DNA of 64,000 nucleotides from Phycisphaerales bacterium (GTDB lineage Bacteria; Planctomycetota; Phycisphaerae; Phycisphaerales; UBA1924). Position 1 is the stretch's first letter, and every line of letters begins with the position of its first letter. The notes under the pieces are model-generated. The model ran no database searches. It saw only the letters and a program-made list of their open reading frames with translations, and was not told the origin of the DNA. Shown here in pieces: positions 31,875 through 40,362 of this stretch. The stretch spans positions 1-64,000 of the forward strand of contig JADZER010000040.1 of assembly GCA_020850415.1 (NCBI GenBank), written 5' to 3'. The translations under genes and the position numbers were made by a program.

Positions 31875-34772
31875 ATGGCCACGAAGACCAACTCGGCAGA
31901 CTCCCCCCCCGCCGGTGCTCGCGACGAGAGCGCCCGGTACCGGTACAACGCGGTGCTGGCCGGGCAGATCGAGCTGCGCTGGCAGGCGTGGTGGGAGCAG
32001 CACGGGACCTTCCGCACGCCGAACCCGGGGGAGTCGGGCTTCGACGGGTCGCGTCCGAAGTTCTACTGCCTGGACATGTTCCCCTACCCGTCGGGGGCGG
32101 GCCTGCATGTGGGGCACCCGGAGGGGTACACCGCGACGGACATCATCTGCCGGTACAAGCGCATGCGGGGGTGCAATGTGCTGCACCCGATGGGGTGGGA
32201 CGCGTTCGGGCTGCCGGCCGAGCAGTACGCGATCCAGACCGGCGTGCACCCGGCCCAGACCACGCGCAGGGCGATCGACAACTTCCGGCGTCAGCTCAAG
32301 CGGTTCGGGTTCAGCTACGACTGGTCGCGAGAATTCGGCACGATCGACGAGGGCTACTACCGCTGGACGCAGTGGGTCTTCCTCCAGATCTACAACTCCT
32401 GGTTCGACCACGAGCGCCAGCGGGCGAGGCCCATCGCGGAGCTGATCGAGGAGTTCAAGAGCGGCAAGCGCGTCGTCCGGCTCAACCAGATGGCGACCGA
32501 GTACGCCGGCGCCGGCGACATGCCGGGCGGGACCAATGTCGGCGAGTGGGCGGACCTCGACGACGAAACGCGCCGGATGCTCGTGGACTCCTACCGCCTG
32601 GCGTATGTCTCGCGTCAGACGGTCAACTGGTGCCCCAAGCTGGGCACCGCCCTGGCCAACGAGGAGGTCATCGACGGCAAGAGCGAGCGGGGCGGGTACC
32701 CGGTGTTCCGCAAGCCCATGCGCCAGTGGATGTTCCGCATCACGGCCTACTCGGACAGGCTGCTGGACGCCCTGGCGGAGGTCGACTGGCCCGAGTCGAC
32801 CAAGGCGCTCCAGGCCAACTGGATCGGGCGGAGCGAGGGCGCGGAGATCGACTTCGCGGTGGTGGACGAGGACGGGACCCCCATGGGCCCGGCCGTCCGC
32901 GTGTTCACCACCCGCCCGGACACCATCTTCGGCGCGACCTACATGGTCGTCGCCCCAGAGCACCCGCTGGTCGACGAGGCCGTCGAGATGGGCGCCCACG
33001 GCGTCGACGAGGCGGCCCTGCGGGACTATGTCCACCGGGCCCGAAACCGCCCGGACATCGAACGCATGGAGGGAAAGGACAAGAGCGGCTGCTTCACCGG
33101 CGTCTATGTCCGCAACCCCGCCACGGGCCACCCGATCCCGGTCTGGACCAGCGACTATGTCCTGATGGGCTACGGCACGGGCGCGATCATGGCCGTGCCC
33201 GCCCACGACGAGCGGGACTTCGAGTTCGCCACGAGGTTCGGGCTGCCGATCGTGACCGTCGTCGTGCCCGCCGGCGGCCCACTCCCGCCCGAGCCCCCGA
33301 CCGATCCTCCCGCCGCGCCCATGGTCGCGCCGGGCGTCGGCTGCAACTCGTCGAACACGCATGTCTCGCTCGACGGCCTGCCGACGGCGGAGGCCAAGCA
33401 GGTGATCATCGAGTGGCTCACGGCCCGCGAGCTCGGCATGCGCAAGGTCAACTACCGGCTGCGGGACTGGCTGTTCAGCCGCCAGCGGTACTGGGGCGAG
33501 CCGTTCCCGATCGTCTGGGACTCGCGAGGGGCACACCACCCCGTCGCCGAGGACCGCCTGCCCGTCCGCCTGCCCGACATGGCCGACTACGCGCCCGAGG
33601 AGAGCGAGGACCCGCAGCCCCTGCTGGTCAAGGCGGCCGACTGGCTGCGGACCACGGCGTGCCAGGCGGGCGTGCCGGGGCTCGACCCCGCCACGCCGCT
33701 GACGCGCGAGGCCAACACCATGCCCGGCTGGGCCGGGAGCTGCTGGTACTACCTCCGCTACTGCGACCCGGAGAACCGGGCGCGGTTCGTCGGCAAGGAG
33801 GCCGAGGCGTACTGGATGCGCGGCTCGGTCGACCTGTATGTCGGCGGCGCCGAGCACGCGGTGCTGCACCTGCTCTACGCCCGGTTCTGGCACAAGGTGC
33901 TCTTCGACCTGGGCCATGTGTCGACCGACGAGCCGTTCAAGAAGCTGTTCCACCAGGGGCTCATCACCAGCCACGCGTTCCAGCGGGCGGACCGGTCGCT
34001 CCTGGCGGTCGACGAGGTGGACGCGGCAGAAGACGGCTCGTTCGTCGAGCGAGCGACGGGCCGGCCGGTGGCCCAGATCGTCGCCAAGATGAGCAAGAGC
34101 CTCAAAAATGTCGTCAACCCCGACGAGGTGATCGAGCAGTTCGGGGCCGACACCTTCCGGCTCTACGAGATGTACATGGGCCCGCTCGAGGCGAGCAAGC
34201 CCTGGAACACCAACGACACGATCGGGCTGTACCGGTTCCTCCAGCGGGCCTGGCGTCTGGTGGTGGACGAGGAGTCCGGCGCCATGAAGCTGCGCGACGC
34301 GCCCGACGGGGCCGTCGAGAAGCTGCTGCACCGCACGATCGCCAAGGTCGGCGCCGATATCGAGAAGCTCGCGTTCAACACCGGCATCGCGGCGATGATC
34401 GAGTTCGTCAACGCCGCGACCGGCGCCGGCGGGCTGACCACCGACCAACTCGACCGCTTCGCGCGGATCCTCAGCCCCTTCGCCCCCCACCTGGGCGAGG
34501 AGCTGTGGCACCGGCTCGGGCACAAGACCTCCGTCGCCCACGCCCCGTGGCCCGAGCACGACGGCGCGATGCTGCGCGACGACGAGATCGAGATCGCCGT
34601 GCAGCTCTCGGGCAAGGTCAAGGCCAAGCTCCTGGTCCCGGCCGACGCCGACGCCACGCGCCTGGAGCAGATCGCCCTGGCCGACCCGAAGGTCCGCGAG
34701 CTGCTCGAGGGCAAGACCGTGCGCAAGATCATCGCGGTGCCCGGGCGCCTCGTGAACATCGTGGCGACCTGA
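31875..34772 (+). CDS. leuS: Leucyl-tRNA synthetase
   Basis: The class I aminoacyl-tRNA synthetase charges tRNA-Leu. The HIGH motif is LHVGHPEGY near residue 78, and KMSKSLKNVV near residue 738 is the KMSKS loop. The CP1 editing domain is present with FTTRPDTIFGATYMVVAPEH and GYGTGAIMAVPAHDERD. The protein has 965 residues; typical bacterial LeuS is about 860. The extra length comes partly from about 60 residues near positions 185-245 (GKRVVRLNQMATEYAG and neighbours) and a Pro-rich stretch near 470-485. The C-terminal LVPADADATRLEQIALAD domain is complete. It is flanked by the sulfotransferase (same strand) and the large propeller gene (convergent). Confidence 0.97.
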   Translation: MATKTNSADSPPAGARDESARYRYNAVLAGQIELRWQAWWEQHGTFRTPNPGESGFDGSRPKFYCLDMFPYPSGAGLHVGHPEGYTATDIICRYKRMRGCNVLHPMGWDAFGLPAEQYAIQTGVHPAQTTRRAIDNFRRQLKRFGFSYDWSREFGTIDEGYYRWTQWVFLQIYNSWFDHERQRARPIAELIEEFKSGKRVVRLNQMATEYAGAGDMPGGTNVGEWADLDDETRRMLVDSYRLAYVSRQTVNWCPKLGTALANEEVIDGKSERGGYPVFRKPMRQWMFRITAYSDRLLDALAEVDWPESTKALQANWIGRSEGAEIDFAVVDEDGTPMGPAVRVFTTRPDTIFGATYMVVAPEHPLVDEAVEMGAHGVDEAALRDYVHRARNRPDIERMEGKDKSGCFTGVYVRNPATGHPIPVWTSDYVLMGYGTGAIMAVPAHDERDFEFATRFGLPIVTVVVPAGGPLPPEPPTDPPAAPMVAPGVGCNSSNTHVSLDGLPTAEAKQVIIEWLTARELGMRKVNYRLRDWLFSRQRYWGEPFPIVWDSRGAHHPVAEDRLPVRLPDMADYAPEESEDPQPLLVKAADWLRTTACQAGVPGLDPATPLTREANTMPGWAGSCWYYLRYCDPENRARFVGKEAEAYWMRGSVDLYVGGAEHAVLHLLYARFWHKVLFDLGHVSTDEPFKKLFHQGLITSHAFQRADRSLLAVDEVDAAEDGSFVERATGRPVAQIVAKMSKSLKNVVNPDEVIEQFGADTFRLYEMYMGPLEASKPWNTNDTIGLYRFLQRAWRLVVDEESGAMKLRDAPDGAVEKLLHRTIAKVGADIEKLAFNTGIAAMIEFVNAATGAGGLTTDQLDRFARILSPFAPHLGEELWHRLGHKTSVAHAPWPEHDGAMLRDDEIEIAVQLSGKVKAKLLVPADADATRLEQIALADPKVRELLEGKTVRKIIAVPGRLVNIVAT

Positions 34773-34843
34773 CGGCAGGCTGACGGCGGGCTGACCGGCG
34801 GGCTATTTCCGTGCCATGGCGGACGCGTGCGGGCACGCGCGAG

Positions 34844-37800
34844 TCAGCGCATCGGGACGACCACCGTCGAATCCCCCGCCGTGACCCAGACCGCCCCATC
34901 GAGCAGACCCACGCGCCGAGGCCGGTCCGAAAGAGCGAGGACGCTCGTCGAGATCGCCCGGCCCGTCTCGGTCTCGAGGATGTGCAGCCGGTAGAACCCA
35001 GGCGCCCCCGCCACCGGCTCGCGCTCGACCAGCACCACCCGCCCCGCGCCGGTCGCGGGCTGGACCATGTCGCCCGCGAGGCGCCCGATCGCGTCCGCGG
35101 CCAGCAGCGCGCCGGTGCTCGCGTCGAGCTGGCAATACCCCGCGGGGCTCAGCACGGTGAGCCGCTCGGCGCCGGGGTCCGCCACCGCGTCGGTCGGCTC
35201 CCCGGCCTCGAGGCAGTCCGCGGTGTCCAGGCGGGGCGCCAGCAGCTCGCCGGTGGCCCCGTCGACGAGGGCCAGCTCCCGCAGCGACGATTGCACGAAC
35301 AGACGCGCACCGGCGGGCCACGCGGCGTCGGTCTGCTCCACCGCCATGTCGGCCAGGGCCCACTCGGCCTGGGCGTCGGGCAGGCTCAGGCTGACCAGAC
35401 CCCGCGAGAGCCCGACGACGACGCGCGACGAACCCAGCGCGACATGCACCCAACGCACGCGCCCGCTCGCCCCACCGGACCCCGGCGCGTACCGGCTGAT
35501 CTCCTCGCCTGTCGCCAGGTCCAGCAGCACCACCACCGGCTCGCCCGCGGCGTCGCCCGTCCGCGGCGCGCCGACGCCCCCGATGGCCACGACGCCCTCC
35601 CCCGCGGAAGCGTCGGAGACCTGCTGGCAGTCGGTGCGGACCGTCCAGCCGACGCGCCCGGTGGCCAGGTCGATGCCGGCCACGCGTCCGGCGCGGGAGA
35701 CGACGGCGAGGGTCGCCTCGTCGAGGGCCAGCAGCATGTCGGTCGCGCTCACCTCGCCGTCGAGCGGGGTCTCGAAGCGTTCCTGGCCCGCCACCGCCGC
35801 GGGGCCGCGGGCCAGCGCGAGCACCTCACCGAGCCGCTCGATGCTCCAGAGCTCGCGTCCGTCGGCGGGGGAGAGCGCGCGGAGCGTCCCGCCGCGATCG
35901 TCGGGCTCGAGGAGCAGCACCCGGTCGGGATCGAACCGCAGGAGCACCGGCTTGACCCCGGTCGGGGCGGTCCACTCGGCCACGGGCCGGCCGGCGTCGA
36001 GCGACCAGAGCCCGACGACCCCGGGCCCGAGCATCATGACGCCGGGCCTCGCGGCGAAGGCGTCGCGCCGGTCGAGCGCCCGCATGAGGACCCACCCGTC
36101 GAGCAGCGCGGGCGTGCCGACGGGGGCGTCGCCGATCTCGGGCCGGCGCGAGCGGGCCTCGGCCCGGGCCCGCAGCGTGTCGGCCATCGCCCCGCGGTCG
36201 AGCGCCACGCCGGCGCTGGTGATCGTCACGCCAGGCCAGTCGGCGGCGCTGCGCAGCAGCAGTTCGGCGGCGGTATCGAGCCGGTTGGCCCCCAGCAGCG
36301 CGGTGAGGCGCCGGCCCAGCAGCTCGCCCACCGCGACAGGGTCGGGCGAGATGCCGACGGCCCGCATGGCGGCGGCGGCGTGCAGGCCCCGATCGAGCGC
36401 GCGGTCCAGGGCCAGCGATTCGGCGGCCTCGGCCCTGCCCTCGGCGCCGGCGAGCCAGGCGCGCAGGGCCGCGGGGGCGCGGGGGTAGGCGCGGGCGAAC
36501 GCTTCGAGTGCGCCGGCGTCGGCGTCGGCCATCGCGCCGAGCGTGGCGTCGGCCTCACGCTCGAAGGGGGCGTAGGCCCCGCGTCCGTGCTCGGTGAGCA
36601 GGCGGTCGAGCCGGGCGAGGGCGTCGATCTCCGCCCGCACGCTCGACGGCCCGCGCGCCCACACCGCCCCGGCCAGCGAGGGGTCGGCCAGCACGCCCTG
36701 GCAATCGGCGACCGCCTCGGCCACGCGCCCCAGGTGCTCGTGCACGCGGCTGCGCATCAGCAGGTGCGTCGCGCGCTGGTCGGGTGTCAGGGCAACCATC
36801 GCCATGCGCTCGGTCAGGCCGTCCAGCGTCGCCGGCGAGATGGCCGTCGGGTCGTCGGCCCGCGGGCTGGATAGCCCGCCCCCCTCTGGCTGGCTGGATA
36901 GCCCGCCCCCCTCTGGCTGGCTGGAAAGCCCGCCCCCCTGGGGCTGGCTGGAGAGCCCGCCCCCCTGTTGCTCCGCGCCGTCGAGAGCGGCGCGGAGCGC
37001 GGTCAGCAGCAGGCCGAACAGCCTCGCCTGGGCGGGGGCGACCTGATCGCCCAGCGGGTCGGCGGCCATGGCGGTCATGGCGGCGTCGATCGGCGCGAGC
37101 ATCGCCTCGGGGTGGTTGGCCCGGTGGGCAAGCTCGGCGAACGAGAGCGCCGCCGCCAGATCCGCCGGGTCGGCGTCCAGCCGGGCCTGCAGCACCGCCG
37201 CGGCGTCGGCCCAGACGAGGTAGCTGTGCAGGCTCTCGTTGTCGGCGGTGAGGAGCTGCTTGCCGACGGGGATCAGGTTTCCCGGCGCGCGGAGCGCCAC
37301 GCCCCCCCGGGGCTCGAGGGTGGCCAGGTCGAGCACGCCCATGCCGCCCGAGAGCGGGACCAGCAGGGCGTCGGCGCTGGCGACGACGCGCCCGAGGATG
37401 CCGGGCTCGGCGATGGGGTCGGAGATCCTGGCCGGCGCCGACTCGGCCAGGGCCAGCGGCAGCGTGGCCACCCTCGCGGGCGCCGAGGTCCGCGCGGGCG
37501 CCACCGCCACGAGCAGCCCGTCGTGCTCGAAGATGTACCCGGGGAGGCCGAGCGGTTGGGTGTCGCGCCGGGCCAGGATGCGCCCGCTGTGGCGGTCCAG
37601 GCGGAGCAGCTCCCCCCGGTCGGGCGCCAGCGCCAGCAGCGTGTCGCCGTCGACGATGACCTGCGACGCGCCCCACGGCACTCGCGGGCTGGCGGTGCGG
37701 CTCTCGACGCCGGGCAGGCGGAGCACCCAGCGGAACCGCCCGGTCCCCGCCTCGACCGCGCAGATCACCCCCAGCTCGTCCACCCGGTAGACGATGCCCT

Positions 37801-39184
37801 CGTGGAGCGTGGGCCAGTCGGACCACTGCCCGCGACCGCCGTAGGCCAGCCACCCCGCGCTCCCCGACAGGCTGACCCACTTGGCCGACCCGTCGGCCAG
37901 GTCGATGCCGACGAGGAAGGCGCTGGCGAAGCGTCGGGACTGGGAGATCTTGCGCACGGCGACGACGGCGGTGTCGCCCTCGAAGACCGCGGGCCCGCGC
38001 GAGGAACTCTCGTCCAGCCTCGGGTCGAGCTCGTCGATGTAGCTGGACCAGAGCACGCGCCCGGTCTGCGCGTCCAGCGCGTGCAGACGCGGGTCGCCCT
38101 GGCGGGCGCCGTCGGCCACCACACCCGTCGCCGCGACAAGCAGACGACCGTGCAACGCCACGGCGGTGGGCTCCTCGACATCGCGGCTGCGGTTCCGTCG
38201 GTAGGCGTTGGCGGCGTACATCTCCTCGAGCTGCTCGCGCTCGTTGTCGGCCCCGCGGGGCTTGGTGCGCCACCGGGGCGTCAGCGTGAACCGGTCCCAC
38301 GCGCCGATCCACAGCCCGTCGGTCGCGTAGACCGTGTCGCCGGAGACCAGCGGGAAGAGGAACGGGAACTCCTCGGAGCTGCGCGACCGGCGCGTGACCG
38401 GCTCGGCCTCCTCGATCATGACCTGCCCCGCCCGAAGCTCCGCCGAGCACAGGGGTGTGTCCAGCAGCTCGCCGAGGGCGAAGCCCGGCGACCCCGCGAG
38501 CGGCGAGTACACGGGCGTCCGCAGGGACGCCGGCCACTCGACGGCCCCGACCGGCCCGACGCCGGAGCCCGCGCGATCGGCCCACCGCCGGGCGGCCCCG
38601 ACCACCGGCTCTCGGGCCAGGTACCCCGCGAGCTGCGCCCAGACCGCCGCCGCCGCCCCCGCCCGGGCGGGGTCGTCGCGGTCGGGGTGGTCCTCGAGCT
38701 GCTCGAGCGTGATTCGTGCGGACTCGAACCGCGCACCGGCGAGGTGTGCCGCCGCAACCCGCACCGCCGCGTCAAACCCCGGGGGGGTGAGCAGTCGCGA
38801 CCGCTCGACGGCGTCGGCCCGCCCCTCGGCGAGCAGGCGGGCGCCGGCCTCGGCCTCGACGGTCCGGTAGCGCTCGAGCAGGCGGGCGTCGGCGAGCAGC
38901 ACGCGGTGCACGCGGGCCCGCACCGGCTCGAGCAGGTCGGGGTTGTCGGGCGTGGCGACCAGGCGGCCGCCCTCCTCCTCGAGCAGCCTCTGGAGCAGAC
39001 GGACCGCCTCGCCGGTGTTGTCGGAGGCCAGGAGCCCGGGCAGCCCGGACAGCACATCGGCCGCGAGGGTGGAGTCGTCCACGAAGACCGGGTTGTCCTG
39101 GGCGCGGGCGCCGGGGGCGAGCAGGCAGGCCAGGGCGAGCACCACCCCTGCCGCCACGCGTCGAGTTCTCGGCACTGCCCGCAC
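34844..39184 (-). CDS. Very large exported PQQ-type beta-propeller protein
   Basis: The 1446-residue protein has a signal peptide (RTRRVAAGVVLALACLLAPGARAQ). At least seven propeller blades are marked by the A/D-x-x-TG-x-x-x-W pattern: LDAQTGRVLW, VEAGTGRFRW, LSPADGRELW, IDLATGRVGW, LDLATGEEI, DGATGELL, LDASTGAL. They fall in two groups separated by an Ala-rich helical part of about 400 residues (TPR-like) that contains a 9-residue tandem repeat. Such proteins act as scaffolds or in outer-membrane assembly; no PQQ-binding enzyme residues were identified. I chose GTG 39184 with AGGAGG upstream. An 11-bp inverted repeat lies 22 nt before it. Convergent with leuS. Confidence 0.82.
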   Translation of the reverse strand: MRAVPRTRRVAAGVVLALACLLAPGARAQDNPVFVDDSTLAADVLSGLPGLLASDNTGEAVRLLQRLLEEEGGRLVATPDNPDLLEPVRARVHRVLLADARLLERYRTVEAEAGARLLAEGRADAVERSRLLTPPGFDAAVRVAAAHLAGARFESARITLEQLEDHPDRDDPARAGAAAAVWAQLAGYLAREPVVGAARRWADRAGSGVGPVGAVEWPASLRTPVYSPLAGSPGFALGELLDTPLCSAELRAGQVMIEEAEPVTRRSRSSEEFPFLFPLVSGDTVYATDGLWIGAWDRFTLTPRWRTKPRGADNEREQLEEMYAANAYRRNRSRDVEEPTAVALHGRLLVAATGVVADGARQGDPRLHALDAQTGRVLWSSYIDELDPRLDESSSRGPAVFEGDTAVVAVRKISQSRRFASAFLVGIDLADGSAKWVSLSGSAGWLAYGGRGQWSDWPTLHEGIVYRVDELGVICAVEAGTGRFRWVLRLPGVESRTASPRVPWGASQVIVDGDTLLALAPDRGELLRLDRHSGRILARRDTQPLGLPGYIFEHDGLLVAVAPARTSAPARVATLPLALAESAPARISDPIAEPGILGRVVASADALLVPLSGGMGVLDLATLEPRGGVALRAPGNLIPVGKQLLTADNESLHSYLVWADAAAVLQARLDADPADLAAALSFAELAHRANHPEAMLAPIDAAMTAMAADPLGDQVAPAQARLFGLLLTALRAALDGAEQQGGGLSSQPQGGGLSSQPEGGGLSSQPEGGGLSSPRADDPTAISPATLDGLTERMAMVALTPDQRATHLLMRSRVHEHLGRVAEAVADCQGVLADPSLAGAVWARGPSSVRAEIDALARLDRLLTEHGRGAYAPFEREADATLGAMADADAGALEAFARAYPRAPAALRAWLAGAEGRAEAAESLALDRALDRGLHAAAAMRAVGISPDPVAVGELLGRRLTALLGANRLDTAAELLLRSAADWPGVTITSAGVALDRGAMADTLRARAEARSRRPEIGDAPVGTPALLDGWVLMRALDRRDAFAARPGVMMLGPGVVGLWSLDAGRPVAEWTAPTGVKPVLLRFDPDRVLLLEPDDRGGTLRALSPADGRELWSIERLGEVLALARGPAAVAGQERFETPLDGEVSATDMLLALDEATLAVVSRAGRVAGIDLATGRVGWTVRTDCQQVSDASAGEGVVAIGGVGAPRTGDAAGEPVVVLLDLATGEEISRYAPGSGGASGRVRWVHVALGSSRVVVGLSRGLVSLSLPDAQAEWALADMAVEQTDAAWPAGARLFVQSSLRELALVDGATGELLAPRLDTADCLEAGEPTDAVADPGAERLTVLSPAGYCQLDASTGALLAADAIGRLAGDMVQPATGAGRVVLVEREPVAGAPGFYRLHILETETGRAISTSVLALSDRPRRVGLLDGAVWVTAGDSTVVVPMR
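36867..36970. repeat. 27-bp tandem repeat, four units, in the propeller gene
   Basis: Units start at 36867, 36894, 36921 and 36948, each CTGGATAGCCCGCC-like with one or two variants. On the minus strand they encode GGGLSSQPE repeats. The period is exactly nine codons, so gain or loss of a unit keeps the frame. Confidence 0.8.
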
Positions 39185-39205
39185 CGCGCGGCCCTCCTGG
39201 GTGGG

Positions 39206-39239
39206 GCATGAACCAAGCCCATACAGAGTTGGTTCATGC
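39206..39239. promoter_or_regulatory. 11-bp inverted repeat upstream of the propeller gene
   Basis: GCATGAACCAA at 39206-39216 and TTGGTTCATGC at 39229-39239 form a perfect inverted repeat with a 12-nt spacer. It starts 22 nt before the GTG at 39184, and GGTTGATGAACC recurs near 39374. It could be a repressor operator or an RNA hairpin ahead of the ribosome binding site. Confidence 0.5.
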
Positions 39240-39462
39240 ACCGGTCCCCCTGCCAGGACACCATACCAGGGTCGCGCGCCCGGCACGACCGGCCGAGCCC
39301 CGCCAGACGGCCGGGCGGGGCGTCCGCCCCGGTCCGGGGCCTCATCGTCGCCCTCCCGGGGGCCGATCCGCTTGGTTGATGAACCGGCCCGGCATCCAGC
39401 CCGCCCTTGGTGTCGCCGAATGCCGCGTGCCCTACCGGCTGCGGGAGGGCGTCGCCCGCCGG

Positions 39463-39855
39463 ATGCCCCGCCGCTCGGTCCGCGTGGGCGTCCTGGTCGG
39501 GGTGATCCTGGCATTGAGCCTGGCGGATCTGGCCCTGACCCTGGTGTATGTCACGGAGATCGGGCTCATCGAGGACAACCCGCTGGCCCGGGAAGTCCTC
39601 CGGACCGGCGGCCCGGGTCTCCTGGTGGCGGCCAAGCTCGCGAGCGTCGGGTTCACCACCGGGGTGCTCTTCTGGGCCCGCCGGCGCGGGATCGCGGAGC
39701 TGGCGGCCCTGTTCGGCGCGCTGGTGATGGGCTGGGTGACCGCCCGCTGGATCGGGTACATCGAGACCTCCGCCCAGCTGACCGCCACGATGGAGGAGTG
39801 GGAGCACCACAGCCAGGGGGCGTGGATGACGACCGCCGAGGTGGGCACCGACTGA
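39463..39855 (+). CDS. Small membrane protein, DUF5658-like
   Basis: The 130-residue protein has three predicted transmembrane segments: VGVLVGVILALSLADLALTLV, LLVAAKLASVGFTTGVLFW and ALFGALVMGWVTARWI. Between the first two lies GLIEDNPLAREVL. The pattern A-D-L-x-x-T then N-P-L-A-R recalls DUF5658 small integral membrane proteins of unknown function. The ATG at 39463 was chosen as the closest start before the first helix, after a basic MPRRSVR. The frame upstream is non-coding in character. The gene lies between the divergent propeller gene and the LEA-like lipoprotein gene. Confidence 0.65.
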   Translation: MPRRSVRVGVLVGVILALSLADLALTLVYVTEIGLIEDNPLAREVLRTGGPGLLVAAKLASVGFTTGVLFWARRRGIAELAALFGALVMGWVTARWIGYIETSAQLTATMEEWEHHSQGAWMTTAEVGTD

Positions 39856-39871
39856 CCGGGCGGGGTTGTGC

Positions 39872-39877
39872 TACCCT
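39872..39877 (+). promoter_or_regulatory. TACCCT -10 element of the LEA-like gene
   Basis: TACCCT is 9 nt before the ATG at 39887 and 6 nt before an in-frame GTG at 39884. Either spacing suggests a leaderless message, and GTG 39884 could be the true start. Confidence 0.4.
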
Positions 39878-39886
39878 CCGCGCGTG

Positions 39887-40354
39887 ATGAAGGCGATGCT
39901 CCAGACCGGGGTGCTCGTGTGGATCGGCCTGCTCCTGCCGCTGGCCGGGTGCTCGGGGACCGCCAGGCCGACCGCCACCGTGACCGACGCGACGATCCGG
40001 GACAGGTCAGCCGACGCCGCGGTGGTCGAGTTCGTGATCGAGGCGGCCAACCCCAACGACATCGAGCTGCCGATGCGTGATGTGGTGTACACGCTGACCG
40101 TCGACGGGAAGCGGGTGTTCAGCGGGAAGCGCGACGCCCAGGCCACCATGCCCCGCGACGGCAGCCAGACGATCCGGATCCCCGCGGTGGTGCCCCTGGG
40201 CGAGGGCGGCCTGACGGCCGACCTGCACCGGTACACGCTGCGCGGGACGATCTACTACAGCCTGCCCAGCCAGCTGGCGGATGTGCTCTTCGACGCCAAG
40301 CTCTCGCGCCCCAGCGTGGGCATCAACGACCAGGGCGAGATCGACCTGCGCTAG
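39887..40354 (+). CDS. LEA type 2 (WHy) domain lipoprotein
   Basis: The 155-residue protein has a lipoprotein signal (LLPLAGC, with lipidated Cys). The rest is a single beta-sandwich like the LEA14/WHy domain: VEFVIEAANPNDIELPMRDVVYTLTVDGKRVFSG is the typical N-P-N-x-x-x-x-P core, followed by a strand pair ending LRGTIYYSLPS. Such proteins are thought to help with desiccation or envelope stress, but no bacterial role is proven. The next gene, murA, is convergent and ends 8 nt later. Confidence 0.75.
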   Translation: MKAMLQTGVLVWIGLLLPLAGCSGTARPTATVTDATIRDRSADAAVVEFVIEAANPNDIELPMRDVVYTLTVDGKRVFSGKRDAQATMPRDGSQTIRIPAVVPLGEGGLTADLHRYTLRGTIYYSLPSQLADVLFDAKLSRPSVGINDQGEIDLR

Positions 40355-40362
40355 GCGACGGG

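Noticed and set aside
36867-36970. CRISPR array
   Set aside because: The units are contiguous 27-bp coding repeats without spacers.
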